64,000 nucleotides of DNA from Diphasiastrum complanatum. Taxonomy: Eukaryota; Streptophyta; Lycopodiopsida; Lycopodiales; Lycopodiaceae. Below the pieces are notes generated by a model, which saw only the letters and a program-made list of their open reading frames with translations, did not search any database and was not told the origin of the DNA. The translations under genes were made by a program, and so were the position numbers. The stretch covers positions 73,481,552-73,545,551 of the forward strand of contig CM055097.1 in NCBI GenBank assembly GCA_029204225.1. Direction: 5' to 3'. Positions within the stretch are counted from its first letter, which is position 1, and every line of letters begins with the position of its first letter. This document shows, one piece after another, positions 45,373 through 62,183 of this stretch.

Positions 45373-46560
45373 TGTTGGATTTATCTCCTCTACTCACCTA
45401 AATCCTATTTTATTTGCCTCCATTCATGCTGTATTTTTTACTCATGTTGTCGCACAGTCTGCATATTTACATGTAAAATAAGACAAACAAAAAACTCGAC
45501 TGTTTGCATAAATACAAGTAAATTTTCACAGGCAAACAAGGCGAAAAATACGACACTGTGTTTTTACATGTGATTTGTGACGAGCGAAAAAGATGACACT
45601 GCCTTACAAAATGTCGAAGGTGCCCTAGGAAAAACGAAGGCACCCTATAAATCAAAATAAGGCATTTTGTCAGAGTGTCGCATTTTTCGCATCTTCACCA
45701 ACGTTCATTTCAACAAAGGCTGACGTCGCGGCTTTTTTTTTTTCCGCTCATCCCATGCAACTATGTTAATAGATTTGACAACAATAGCAGCCACTCACAA
45801 TCTTCTACAGATAGCACATCTACTTTGTACTTTCTTCATCTACACACCTGTAAAATTGTGTATATATTGAATACCACTTGCGTATTTAAAAAACAATGTG
45901 TTTGTAAAAATAATAGCATCAGAAGCTTATCAGAGATAGACGAAGTAGATGCCTTGCGCATTGATTCTTTTGTATTGTCAGTAATAGATTCATCTTTTTC
46001 TACAGATTGAATTACCTTTGTAGAGCACGTGGTTTCTTCCGCTATTGTCTTGTGCTCCGCAGCATTGTTGTTTTGCGTTCAGATTTGTTTTGATATTGCT
46101 ATGCTTTTCTTCATTCTGTCTGACTCTCTTGTTGCTCTATCTAGTAATCTGTTCTTAGCGAATTATTATTAGTCTAGTTGTTGATGACTAATATTTAGTC
46201 TTGTCTTTCATGACTAATTCGCAACTTATTATCACTCGAGCTCAGTCTAGCTCGTAGCAAATCATTCGCGACTTATAATTTGTCTAGATGTTTGCGACAA
46301 ATTATTCTTCTGATGTTTTGTTAATGTTTGGCTACGTAATCAGATTGACCATGATTTCTATCACTAGCATTATGTTCGTTTCTAATAGGTGTAGTCATGC
46401 TTAGGAAAAGAATAATATAGCTCATTCCACTGCACATGAACACTTTCTGTTCAGGTTCATTTCGAGTTCGAGTTTTGAGTTCGTTTCTTTTTGTATTCAT
46501 TTTCTTTTCGAGCTATTTTGGTTTTCGTTTCTCACACTCACACACTCTCTTTCTCCAACA
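45373..46560 (+). repeat. Copia C 3' LTR (1,188 bp)
   Basis: Bounded by TGTTGGA and TCCAACA, directly after the polypurine tract. It contains repeated TTAGTC/GACTAAT and TTCGCGAC/GCAAATTATT-type words at 46,150-46,320. The first 240 bp recur inverted at 41,805-42,042, and 110 bp at 28,986-29,094. Confidence 0.88.
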
Positions 46561-49440
<2,880 letters not shown>

Positions 49441-49707
49441 TTAAAAGAATAGTTTACATATACTTAACAATTTAAGGATCAAGGCACTATGTGTTGTTGT
49501 CGTCACTTTTGGTCGATATCTGATTCACTTAGAGATGTCGATCACGTCGATAACATTGAGCAAGTCAATGATGTCAGAAAAGTCAGAGATCATGGACGAG
49601 TTGTGGAAGTCTGAGATGTCGATGTCATGTGCCAAATGCCACTAGGATGCCACCTAAGGAGCTCTGCACTAGTTAAGAATGACAAGCAAGAACTGTGCTT
49701 ATAACAC
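49441..49707 (-). repeat. Start of a Gypsy 3' LTR
   Basis: On the minus strand TGTTATAAGCACAGTTC starts right after the purine tract AAGGAGGAGGGAG. It contains GAGCTCCTTAGGTGGCATCC, which recurs at 51,173-51,193, so related LTR sequence lies nearby. The outer end is unclear. Confidence 0.5.
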
Positions 49708-50215
49708 TCCCTCCTCCTTAAGAGCTTTCTTGGTACTTTATTACAAAGTTTGAATATAACTATCAAAGTATATTACCATTTTCCCAAGTAGCATTCTCAA
49801 CTGGTTGATCCTTTCACTAAATTATCTTATCTAGGTAAAGCCCATGATAACTGACTAACATGAAATACTTGATGGACTTTGGTACTGTTCGAGAGTTCTA
49901 GCTCATCAAAAATTTCTCCCATTCTCCTTATAAAGGTAAATGGACCACAATCCTAGAAGACAAATCAGCACACACTCTTGTTTTGAGCCTAGAGTCAATT
50001 GGGACTCAAAGAAAGACTTTCCCACTAGAGAAGGACTAGACATCTCATATGTGTGGATCTGCATAATGCTTAGCTTGATCTTAGGCTTGCTTAATGCTAG
50101 GCTTAGCATGTTCTACCATTTGGTTTAGATCTTCCATCAAGTTTTTTGTTGTTTCAACTTTTTCATGTCTGAGCCCTACTGTTGTGGGTGAGCGTGGCTA
50201 AAAACCATACATCAA
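49708..50215 (-). pseudogene. Gypsy integrase C-terminal region
   Basis: Minus-strand segments RHEKVETTKNLMEDLNQMVE, AKPSIKQA, HYADPH, then SNSTKVHQVFHVSQL and ENATWENG match the end of plant Ty3/Gypsy integrase (KQQADQHR; VHPVFHVSCLK; ATWE). A polypurine tract and LTR start follow at 49,707. Fossil; the rest of pol is absent. Confidence 0.7.
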
Positions 50216-51924
50216 CATAAATAGGCTATATCTCGTGTGAGAAATTTAGATCCAAAACATACTTAGTGGACCAACAAGATGTTGGCTAAATTTGGATGCA
50301 CATCTAGAATCATTCATAAGCTAGAAATCATACATCTACCATGCCATAATTGCAAAATTCATGTAGATCTGCAAGGGCCATGTTTAAAGATTCTTGTAAT
50401 GTTTACAGATTTAATTCTTTAGAATTTGTTTCAACTTCTGCTTCTCTTCTTTCTTATCTGGTTTACATATTATGTTTCTGCCTGTAACCAGGTTTCTTGG
50501 GCTCTTCTTAAAGATTAACATTCTTGTTTAAGGCCGAGAATCAGACAAAAGGGACTGATGGACGTTGTAGTATGTGTCCTACTTGTCAGAGGACAATTCA
50601 GGGGCGTCTCTCTTGAACTGAAATCACATGCTTTCAAACCAAACATGCAGATCATGCATTCAACCAAGAAATCAGCGTGTAGATTGGCTGAAATGCCATG
50701 AAATCCTACTTTAATGCTGCAAAATGAACTGGGGCAGATCCTAAACTATAGTACACTTGCATTAATCTACAAACAAGAAGCAAGAAACTAATTAAACTAG
50801 ACAGCAGTTTAGAAGTCCAAGAATCAAGAAACACACATTTCTTGATTCTTGGACATCCCAAGAACATCGAGAACTGGAATGTCAAGAATATGCAAGATCT
50901 ACACCACAAATCCAGCCTATTTAGTTTACCAGAATCTTGATTCCTAGATTAATCCACAAGAAAACAAGAAATCTAATCCACCACTAATCCACAACCACAC
51001 ACAAAGGGATGGAAGGGCATGATCATAAGAGAATCACTCAAGAAAACAACCATGATCAAGGAGCTCAAAGGATGCACCAAACTCGTGGAGGCTCTTCTCA
51101 TTTGGACATGGAGTAGATGCATTACACAAAAAGCTCTCTTCTACAAAGAGAGAGTCTCTTAAATAAGCAAGAGAGCTCCTTAGGTGGCATCCTAATGGCA
51201 GTTCCACATTACACAAATTACAAGTGGAATTATGCTCTCCACTAGAGGTCACCATCAAAAGGTGGCTCACTCTACTTTCTTTAAGAGGGGTCCACTTGCA
51301 TTTATTACTTTGCCTAGAAATATTAGTTCCTACATGGTCATTCCATCTTTCGGAATTCACCCGTAATAGTACTAACCCAACAATACTTCTAGGTACAGGT
51401 AACCACTGGAGGTAGAGGACTGTGTGAGTTAGAGGCATGCATGCATACCATGCACTAGGTATGAGGGCCAATAATGTCGATGCAAATACAAGCAGACACA
51501 TGCATGCCCAGTGATGGGCTGGGTCCCCGCATGCCTCAATAACCTGTGCAGATAGCATAAACAATGGGTGCCAGCAGCAACTACCACCTACCACATCCAT
51601 GCAAACTCACACTGGGCTAGGAGGGGCATTTTATAAGAGAGTGCTTTGGCTAGGTAGATCGGACTAGCTTTGTCTTCATGTGGTTATGCTATTGCCAACA
51701 ATTGGTGTGGCAAAAGAGTGTTTTTCATGCCACGCTTTACTTCGGTTGACACATGGAGAAAGGGATTTGCATGCTTAAATTCGCTTTTCAATGAATTGAG
51801 ACAAGTTGATCATAAGCGTGGGTATCCACATGGTCAATTGCTACTATGAATCACCTATTGCCATGAGGGATTTCTATTTGCTATCTAAAAATGGAGTGCT
51901 CCAAATAAAGAGAAATATCTTGAA
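50216..51924. other. No gene identified; hairpin and LTR-like traces
   Basis: The longest open frame (51,600-51,034, minus) has no recognised motif and overlaps the sequence shared with the LTR at 49,441-49,707, so it is probably non-coding. Contains the hairpin at 50,815-50,854. Confidence 0.35.
50815..50854. repeat. Perfect 17-bp stem hairpin
   Basis: GTCCAAGAATCAAGAAA and TTTCTTGATTCTTGGAC flank a 6-nt loop (CACACA). No mismatches. Possible small-RNA or mobile-element trace; no context supports a specific role. Confidence 0.85.
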
Positions 51925-52240
51925 TACTATTTGTAATTATTGTGAATAGTGATCTTGAATATTGTGAATACTCGGGATTATCCTGAACAGTCGCGAATAC
52001 TGATCGTGATTATTGTGAATAGTATTCGTGAATACTCATGAATACTAATTGTAATTATTGTGAATACTCATGAATATTGATCGTGATTATTGTGTGAATA
52101 CTCATGAATACTAATTGTAATTATTGTGAATACTCATGAATATTGATCGTGATTATTGTGAATACTCGTGAATATTGTAAATACTCATGAATACTTGCAA
52201 TTATTGTGAATACTTGTGATTATTGAAAATACTAGTTGTA
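51925..52240. repeat. Minisatellite, GTGAATACTCATGAATA units
   Basis: About ten diverged units of GTGAATA(C/G)T(C/A), in longer alternating units of about 68 bp: ATTGTGAATACTCATGAAT then A(C/T)TAATTGTAATT or ATTGATCGTGATT. The alternation shows higher-order duplication. Confidence 0.8.
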
Positions 52241-54662
52241 AATATTTACGAATCTTTGCCAAGTTCAACATTCCAAAATCACATACATATTTTGTGATCA
52301 AAATAGTAAACCCACTTGAAAAAATTATCACCAAATGAAAAACACTTTATGCACAATTTTTAGTCTTTGTAAATCCTAATATGCAATCTCAGTTCTACAA
52401 TGGTAAAAACTTTTAGTACTTTTGTGATAGTGTAATCTCTTGCAACTTAGAACGTTAAAAGAAAAACAAACGAATCATCACGATAACTTACCTCTTCATA
52501 CCGATACATCTTCAGCCAAAAAAGCTAGTAAATGTCTAAACCCCAAAGAAAAAAAAGATAACACCACAACCTTCTTGTTAAGTTTTTTTAAGTGGTAGAG
52601 GTGGCCTTGGTTCATAGTTCATACCGTCCAATGCGGGTGTGGAAATGGAGATGTTAGGTTTTTACTGCATCTTCTATCAGGGAGCCGGGAGCCCTGTAGT
52701 TTTAGTTAATCCACGTGCGCCAATCTGGGCAATTATCCATGATTCATTGAGGTGCGCCATTCATTTGCAAAGATGTTGGTAAGCACACAGATGGGCATAA
52801 TAAAAATTATTAATGAAGAGCCTTGCAGCGTCTCTCGTTCAGTGTATTTCCTTACATGTTGTCATTTCTAAAGAAGAAACTTCATGGAGAAACCCGTCGG
52901 AGTACAAGGAATGCATGTACAAAGGAATGCATGTAGAAAGTGTTCTAAAGGGAGTAGACGCTACGAGACTTCTAGAGAGTCCAGTGTAATACTTGCTTTA
53001 TATTGCAAGGTACAATTGCAAGGTCTTTGAGTGTTACAAGCGTCAAAATAAGACATCAGCAACAGTCGCTCATTTGTCAGGCCGGACATAATTCGAAGGG
53101 CGGTTGCTGACTTGATTGGGAGCTACTACATGCAACTGATCAAATAGTGGTGACCTGTCTGTATCCTGTTGCTGGGCGCTAGGTGATGGATATATTGTAT
53201 ATTGGAATTCGGACTGGTTCGGGGAATCGGGATTGTGTGATCCCCCCAGGAGGAATGAGCGGATATAGGTTATCGTTATACCAGTGCAACGCATGAATGG
53301 ACAGGGTATTACGACCTTGTCTCTGTCATGGTTAGAAGATCGCAGCTAACAGGATTGGCAGGAATGGTGCTTTTCATGATCGTCCTTGACTCCTTAGACC
53401 ATCGTGACGTTGGATTCTCCTTTAGATAGTTTCCCAAAAAGAAAAAGTGTTACTCAAGAACTACCCGCTCACGTATTTTGTTGGAAAAATGGCATTGTAT
53501 TATACTCTGAGGGGGATATTTCGTCCACCCAGATGATTATGCCTTCCTTTGTATTCCAAGAGGTCAGCTTGTCAAATTAGATTGCAGTAGGATAACAACA
53601 CACATGATAAAACTATTCAATACATGACCAGCTTCATCGATAAGAAAACACTCCCATGAGCAGCATGCCAAGGCACTCACAAAGACAGTGAATGTCAAGA
53701 TCTACTCGGCATCAGCAAGATAAGGATGAGGTTAAATAAACAATTTTAATTTCAGGAATATGCACCACATGAGCTATCATCTTAATTCCTTGCCCCACAG
53801 CACGTGAGCAAACGACGACGTCAGAAAATACCTTAGTTCTTATCCCAGTAAACTCCACCTCTGCTAAAATGGAGAGCTTATAAGTATCAGCCATGAGTAA
53901 TCTATGAGAACGATCAGCAACGTTGCTTCGGGTTGTCTCTGGCCTCAAATTTTGAAATCCTCTGTTCAGCTGCCATATATGCAGCAACTCAGGTGGCCAA
54001 TGATTGCATCGTGCCCTCTTATCATACTTGGCAGAGCTCATTCAGACATGAGCGTCATTGACTGTCTTACACTTCTAAGCACTGTAAATAGAAACTTTCG
54101 TGATTAGCAGAAAGATATATGATGGCGCCAGTGTAAAATGATAATAAATTATGACTAAACTATGTTCTATATCAGACTATTGGCTTTATGAACATAATCT
54201 GGCTCTATCCAACTACGGAAAGACAGATTATAAGTATCTACAATCTTCCATGACAAACGTAAGCTACCCGCTTGTAAGTAAGAAATGCTTCTTGGTTTCC
54301 AAGGTAAGTAAGAAATGGGCTAATGATGAGGTGAATGATCAGGCCCAGGCATAATAGGAGGACCTCGTTGAACTGATCTCATTCAAAGTGACAAACGTGA
54401 GCTTCGACATCCCTAGCTTGATTTTGGCGATACGGGATTCTCATGAGTAGCATCCTTACTAGGAAACGACGTTGGACACTGTTGGAGCCTTTTCGCTCAG
54501 ATATTGCGAATCAGTTCGATTGAAGATCGGCAAATAGCAGCAAAACCATTTCAACGACATTTGCTGCAACGGGTGTCATACCAATCCTGAATGACTTTAG
54601 CCATTTGGATTATCATGTATATCCCTTTGTTTTTCAAGACTCCCAATTCTTTGCTCTAGTCT
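52241..54662. other. No gene identified
   Basis: Open frames at 53,294-53,070 (minus; DSPNQSEFQYTIYPSPSAQQ) and 54,041-53,712 (minus; SILAEVEFTGIRTKVFSDVV) have mixed composition but no domain I recognise. They could be exons or chance. A TATA-like TTTATATTGC lies near 53,000. Confidence 0.3.
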
Positions 54663-54676
54663 CTGTGTGTGTGTGT

Positions 54677-54726
<50 letters not shown>
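54663..54726. repeat. GT/CT compound microsatellite
   Basis: (TG)9 followed by (CT)23 without interruption. Confidence 0.95.
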
Positions 54727-54730
<4 letters not shown>

Positions 54731-55509
54731 GAGGAGAGGAACATTTTGATCATGATATTAAAGCGCAATTTTTCAGAATAACAGAATATATCCTTCCGCA
54801 GCTGTTATTTCTCTCTACATGAAACTATAGGCAACGGCAGCAAGTAATCATCTTCTCACATGAAACGATAGGCAACGGCAGCAAGTAATCATCCTCTTTC
54901 AGAAACAGAATGAGAGAGAAAGAGACAGCGCAGCAGCCTCTCCCAAAGGTCGATGACAGATGCGTACACGAGCAACAAGAAGAGACACAAAGGTGAAGGA
55001 CAGCACTTGACGTGATCGTTGGAACTTGGAATGTTCTCTCGGACTCTCCCTTTACTTCACGGAATCGCGGCCGCTTCTCCTTGTGTAGCTTGGAGAGAAA
55101 AGAACACGTGCTTCCAAGTGGGATATCAACGTGCCGTTGGTGGAGCTACGGTGGTACCCAAGGTTTGGTAAACACTCAAATCCATTTTATGAAAAGTGGC
55201 ATGGGAATGGGATGATCAACAGGCTTGGCATTTGCAAGGTGCAATGCACGTCAATGGCTATTTTGCCATTCAAATATAATCATAAATTTCAAAAGCATGT
55301 CATTTGAATGGCAAATGAAAAAATTGCGCTTTGATTTGAAAGGTAACTTAAAAAGAGTCAAATGTGTTAAGCTAACTTGAAAATTTTATTGTAGAATATA
55401 ACAAGAATATATGTATCACAAGTATTATGGAAGGTCGCAGAGGACATTCTTCCCAATAAGGAGTTTCATAATTTTTTACAGAAACAAAAATTATTCTAAA
55501 TTGATGTCA
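54727..55509. other. No gene identified
   Basis: GC-richer patch at 54,940-55,150 with the open frame 55,012-55,215 and a partly duplicated phrase ATGAAAC(T/G)ATAGGCAACGGC (54,819 and 54,861). Function unknown. Confidence 0.35.
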
Positions 55510-56278
55510 ATTGTAGCTATTGGATGATGGTGAAATAGCGATGATGCTTATTGTCAATTTGTCAGAGTCCAAACATGGGAGCTGGTCGGTGGTTGAGAGT
55601 TACAAGGCACAACTGTCATTGTATGAAACTTGCATTGGTGGTATGGTAAATGCCATTTTGCAAAGTGCTCGCTATGCATCATATCTTAAAGGCACAAGAT
55701 TCAATCGTTGCCCCTAGTTCTTTTGGCATTCAACGACATAACAAGGTTGAGACAATGCAATTCATGTGGTTTTATAATAATGATATCACACACACATGTC
55801 ATCCCAACCATAATCTTGTCACACCACCAACTAAAAATGATGGAAATTGGTGTGTGGCAGCCGGGACTACTTTGAGCCAACATAAAGTGGATTATTTGAA
55901 CGAGGGTATATGTTGGAGTGCACTCCTACACCCTCCAGGTCTCTAAGATTCTGGAAGCTCGTAACACACTACATTCACATCAATAGAAGAACTTGAAATG
56001 TCTTCGCAATGATCAAAGACAAGAAGAAAGAACTCAATATCTTGAGTTGCAAACGATTGAATCAAAAGGGCAGTTGATCTAAAGGCCAGCCTGGTGAAGG
56101 AACAAGTACACATTAGAACTAGAGATGTCGCTTTCCATGTCCAAAGTTTTGCGTCCAATCTAGATGGCACCATTTACATAGTTAGAATGTGGGACTTTCC
56201 GACTGCATGTACTTGTGAGGATTTCAAGTGCATGAGAAGTTCACTCCATGCAAACATATGTACCTCGTTTACATAGTT
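55510..56278 (+). pseudogene. SWIM-type zinc finger fragment, possibly MULE transposase
   Basis: The plus-strand frame ends VRMWDFPTACTCEDFKCMRS, then SLHANICTS. SWIM fingers of Mutator-like/FAR1-type transposases have CxC...CxH with CTC..F and ..CKH; here the first pair is kept and the last His is replaced by Ser (CTS). Upstream open pieces (YHTC-free TCHPNHNLVTPPTKNDGNWC and VDLKASLVKEQVHIRTRDVA) are in changing frames. No DDE core and no terminal inverted repeats were found. Decayed DNA-transposon origin is the best guess. Confidence 0.3.
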
Positions 56279-56407
56279 GTTTTGGGGTTGGAAATTGACA
56301 ATAACATGTGCATCCATCAGCCAATCTTACACTCATATATCTCTTCCAAATTTTGAGTAGTAGGAATATGCCTTAGATGCATTGATTCCTTTGTATGAGC
56401 TATTTTG

Positions 56408-56905
56408 GTTGATGGTACAAACCATTGTGAAGACTTCGCGACATATGAAAATGTAACGCTTTTTCAAAGTGATTCATTTCACCATTATTGTCTGTCTACA
56501 TCATTTCACATTGAAAAACATTGCATTGTACTTAATATGGAGTTGTGTCACGTTCAGAGATTGAAACTGCTATAGCCTAAATCATAAGTTAGCTTATTTA
56601 AGAAGAAATTAGCCATGATTTATTTCATTATTTGCTTTGGTGTGAGAGACGTTTTTTTGTTGATGGTACAAACCGTTGTGAATACTTCATGGCACAATAA
56701 AATATAACGCCTTTTCAATGTGATTTACTTCACCATTAATGTCTGTCTGCATCGTTTCACATTGAGAAACATTGCATTGTACTTAATATGAAGTTGTACC
56801 ATGTTCATAGATTAAAACTGCTATAGCCAAAATATTAATTCAACTTCTTTAAAATGTTCACCATGATTTATTTCATTCTTTGCCTTGGTATGAAACTAAG
56901 GCATA
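56408..56905. repeat. Tandem repeat, period 251 bp
   Basis: GTTGATGGTACAAACC starts at 56,408 and 56,659. Both copies continue with TGTCTGTCT(A/G)CATC, CATTGCATTGTACTTAATAT and CATGATTTATTTCATT. Around 85% alike by eye, so older than the repeat at 2,374. Confidence 0.8.
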
Positions 56906-57139
56906 CATAAATGGGCTCTTGAAGATTTTTCAGTAGAGAAGAAGTTGGTATGATCTAGACATAATTGGACTTTAAATTGGTTGCACACCATGTGCGGTCT
57001 TTCTTGAGTGTTTGCTAAATTTGTATCACAAAAAGTGTTGGCAAAACTCACAAAATTCCAGGGCCCGATTACGAGTTGCACAAGTAGTTCATGATTGGGG
57101 GACCGACAAAATCACATGTTAAAATAGAGAGCATGCAGT
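56906..57139. other. Spacer
   Basis: Nothing recognised. Confidence 0.4.
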
Positions 57140-58115
57140 AAAGGTGGATCCCTCCAAATGGGCGGTGAAACCTATACTACCCAAATCTGATGACACTTCT
57201 TCCACAATGGACCATAGCATTGATCGCCCGAAGGCCTCAATGGGTGTTCATTATGATTCACAAATAGATATTGTGTTGTGGACATATGCATTGGCAATAG
57301 TTGACTGTATGGCAAGGCATACATGTCATCCAGATCCAGATTCTGATCAGAACCCAGTGAATCACCACCACGAGGATTCACCCTATACATGCCTATCTCA
57401 TATGGGTGAACATAATAAATTTAGCATGGCTATCAACAGAATCTATTCCAGAACCTACTGAAGATGATTTAGTTCCTTGGCAACATGCATTGTCCTACGA
57501 CGAGGGAGCTGGGCTAACAAATAAGTAGATCCTACACCACATGGATCCTACATGCTATGAACACCAACAAATACTAGCTTAACCACCCCAGAAATCTCCA
57601 CGTGCTAAAGTCTCCAAGACACCACTACCAAAAACACCTATACCAAAGAAAAATCAACAAAAGCAAAGATACAATTAGGTGATCAAGTGGAGTGATTTAC
57701 CCAAAGAGAATATAGCAATAGTGGATGAAGACATTTGAAACCATGTGGCAAATGTCAAAGAACCTCAACAGAAGACAATGAGCAAAGAAGTAGCAACAAC
57801 CACCAACAACGATGTACAAGGAAAGAAGAAAGTTGCTGAATTGCATGCTCAAGGTTCATCCGACCATGCTTCGACATCAACTCCAGGAATGTCAGAAGCA
57901 ATGCACAAGCTATCACTCATGAATCGAACTAAGATCAACCTTTTGAAGGAAGAAACGAGTAAGGCACTAGCCCATGATGTGCCAGAAAAGTTCAAGAGTT
58001 GTACCTTGGATGACATAGTGATCATGGAGCCAAAAGCGCAATGGAAACCTTATGCAAATAAAAAAAAAGAAGAACAAGTCTACGAGGAACTATGGCTTGC
58101 ACTCAACCAATGAAT
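57140..58115 (+). mobile_element. LTR-element fragment, Gypsy-like
   Basis: The plus-strand frame 57,144-57,461 contains LWTYALAIVDC, similar to WSHSLATIDC after the protease at 30,840-31,200. The frame 57,745-58,113 contains KINLLKEETSKALAHDVPEK and WKPYANKKKEEQVYEELWLA. No catalytic motif is visible. Assignment rests on the shared segment. Broken. Confidence 0.4.
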
Positions 58116-58269
58116 CTAACAAAGCCAAATGGTTTCAATGTTGGCCAACACTTAATAGATTATTTGTTATTGTAGGAATTTACAAAACACCTTCTATGTT
58201 GATCCTTTTGGAGGATCCTAAGCAAAGGGAAATGCTACCAACTCCTTCAATCTTGCAAGCTTCATCATT

Positions 58270-59100
58270 TGTTGTATAGATAGATTATATAGGTCCTTCT
58301 TAAGATAAGAGAGAAGAGAAAAAAATTTCTTTTGCTAGTCATGTGTGAACTAGCTTCTGAATCGATCCACCAAGGATCTTCTCCTTTGAAGCTTGTTGAA
58401 GAAAATATGGACATCATGAGGGAGTCCTCATGTAAAATCTCCTCCTCCTCCTCCTCACTCATCTTCGCTTGGCTTTGATCTTGCTTCTTTTTGAAGCATT
58501 CTAAGACATAATTCCCCATCTTGCTACAATAGTAGCACTTCACTTTGGATTTGTCCTTCTTGACTTTGGTGGTTGATGGATATGGCTTTGAGGGTCCATC
58601 TTGATCCTCAAGCTTTGTTGCAGCCTTTGTGAATGTTGATCCTTTGCCTTTAAACCTCTCTTTTCTTTGGTGAAGAGAGATTGGTCATCTCCAACTTGGA
58701 TGGAAAGTCTATCCATCCTCTCTTGCATTTGGCTCCTTCTTGACTCCTAGGCCATGAGTGTGCCTTGAAGTTCTTCAAGTATGGGTAGATTATGCATAAT
58801 TGCATATCTCTAAACCAAATTGTCAAATTCAAAGCTTAGTTTATTCAAGATAAGTTGAACAAGCTCTTCATCTTTGATAGGATCAGCTATGAAGGCTAGC
58901 TCCTTGTTCAATTCCTTTACTCTTAAGACAAAAGTATGTGCACTCTCTCCTTTCTTTTAATAGCTTCTATAGATTTGATTCTTCAAAACTTTCATTCTTG
59001 TTTGGTTCTTGGATTCGTAGACCTTTTGCAAAGTCTCCCAAGCATCTTGAGCCGAAGTGCAATTTGCTACCTCTCTTTAGAGTTCATTAGCAACAATGTA
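58270..59100 (-). mobile_element. Copia gag and protease fragment
   Basis: Minus strand: gag downstream half, RMDRLSIQVGDDQSLFTKEK, zinc knuckle CYYCSKMGNYVLEC, acidic stretch, then PWWIDSEASSHMTS at the protease position (the active motif is normally DSGAS). Same general lineage as the other Copia copies. Broken. Confidence 0.8.
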
Positions 59101-59129
59101 GTGCAATATTGCACCTCTTGTTGTATTCG

Positions 59130-59370
59130 GCTTTCTCCTGAGGATGAATAGGTTATACTCTCTCTTGATCCCATACTCATCACAAAAGGCCTTGAACTTG
59201 GCAGATATGTACTCACCACCATTGTCACTCCTTAAGCACTTGATCCTTTTGGAAAATTGGTTCTCCCTTGCATTCTTGAACTTAACAAAGACATAATACA
59301 CTTCATTCTTGCTCTTTAGTAGATAGATCCAACAAAATCTACTAAAATCATCAAAGAAAGTTAAATAGTA
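59130..59370 (-). pseudogene. Copia integrase fragment
   Basis: Minus-strand VFVKFKNARENQFSKRIKCL, RSDNGGEYISAKFKAFCDEY belongs to the integrase core of the element D family. It lies directly against the gag fragment at 58,270-59,100. Confidence 0.8.
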
Positions 59371-59519
59371 TTCTATGATTTGATCTTGTTCAAGATCATT
59401 CTTAGATATTTATAGGAAGTCTATAATGATTTTTTCAGGTCCCTAAGAAGTGGGATAAGGTAGATCTTCCATCAAATCAATAGAAGTAAACTTTATTTAT
59501 GTCAAGTTTCTGATTAGGA

Positions 59520-59890
59520 GAAGAAATGGCATCTTTAAATGCATTCCTTTTGGACACTAATGAGAGGCTTAACAAAACTGATTATTCCATATGAAAGATT
59601 AGTTAGGAATCCATCATGATCATGCAAGATCTAATGGATATTGTAAATGGCAAGGAGGATGAACACCAAGGACCCCACAACAAAATGGAGTGGCTGAAAG
59701 GAAGAATAGGACTTGTGCTAAAGCCATGAGGTTAAGTGCTAATCTTGATAAACCATTTTGGGATCAAGCTTTGTTGTGTGCCAATTTCTTGTGCAATAGT
59801 GGCCAAGTGCTATTTTGGATGGAAGGACACCTTTTGAGATGCTATTCAAGAGGAGGCCAAGTGTCAACTTTCTAAAAACTTTTGGATGCA
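59520..59890 (+). mobile_element. Copia fragment: gag start next to integrase end
   Basis: Plus-strand SLNAFLLDTNERLNKTDYSI, then MIMQDLMDIVNGKEDE (gag N-terminus), is followed within a few bases by TPQQNGVAERKNRT, RLSANLDKPFWDQALLCANF and LCN (integrase core end). Opposite orientation to the integrase piece at 59,130-59,370. Fossil. Confidence 0.8.
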
Positions 59891-59929
59891 CATGCTATTG
59901 GCTTGATAGATTCTACCAATTATGTTTTC

Positions 59930-61432
<1,503 letters not shown>

Positions 61433-62183
61433 TAGGGAACTTCTATAGTTTAGATAATTCTACAAGGGTGGTCTCCATTGATCAACACTATAATGTCGCA
61501 AAGTAGTTCTAGATTGCTTCAAAGATAGTACAATGATGATGGTGTTCAAACTTTTTCTTTATATATATATATATATATATATATTTGGATACAAGAGAAG
61601 AAAAGAAGTGAATCAAAGAGTGAGGGATGAATAATTAAAGAACAATTGAAAAAATAAAAGTGAAATGTTTGAATGAACAATAACAAATGGATGTAACTTC
61701 GAGTATGACAATGGATGGAAAAACATATGAACGCGAGAATATTAATAAGATGAAGGTTAACTGATAGATCTGAGTGTCTGATCTAAACCAAAAATTTAAA
61801 GTAGCTGAACCACAGTATTCTCCAACTACTACCAATTTTGATTGAGTTTTGAATCGTCAGATTTAGAGAAAATAAGAGAAAAAGATCATTTTTAATGTAT
61901 TTTTGCCCATTTTTAGTAGTTTTTTGTGGGTTTTCTGAGATTTCTTCAGATTGGAGTGGATATAACCTTTGTCCTTCCTATAGTAGATGGATCTAAATCA
62001 GATCTAGCTAATATGAGGTCTTCGAGGGTTCTTGATGGACAATGATTTCATGATCTTGAAAGAATTCAGTTTTTGAGCACTTTTTAGCACTTTTTCTTAG
62101 ATATTTCTAAATCTGTCCATTGGATCTTCACAAAAATTTCACAGTAGCCAAATCTAACTCTACAGATCTATGAGAGGATTACT
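61433..62183. other. AT-rich spacer with (AT)12
   Basis: No gene seen. (AT)12 at 61,561-61,584. Confidence 0.5.

Larger units (their letters stand above)
42043..46560 (+). mobile_element. Copia element C with 3' LTR
   Basis: Plus-strand gag (from about 42,163; IMDKLDGGNYHLWKLKMKT, then LHLKKTFYSLKMANSDSL), zinc-knuckle/basic region, integrase (EYISIEFKKYCQSQGIEQQF; LRVFGCVA), RT start (DCKWIFKI), RT end (FCLGIQIHKDRARRLIYITQ), RNase H (NPRFHSRSKHIEIRYH; DIFTKALSINEQNKF), polypurine tract (AAGGAGGGG, 45,364-45,372) and 3' LTR. A 118-bp piece of RNase H from the same family lies inverted within gag at about 42,305-42,422. No 5' LTR or primer site was found. Broken, with many breaks. Confidence 0.88.

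Noticed and set aside
51034-51600. 188-residue minus-strand frame as a gene
   Set aside because: Overlaps sequence shared with a Gypsy LTR and has no recognisable domain; Cys/Trp-rich composition looks incidental.
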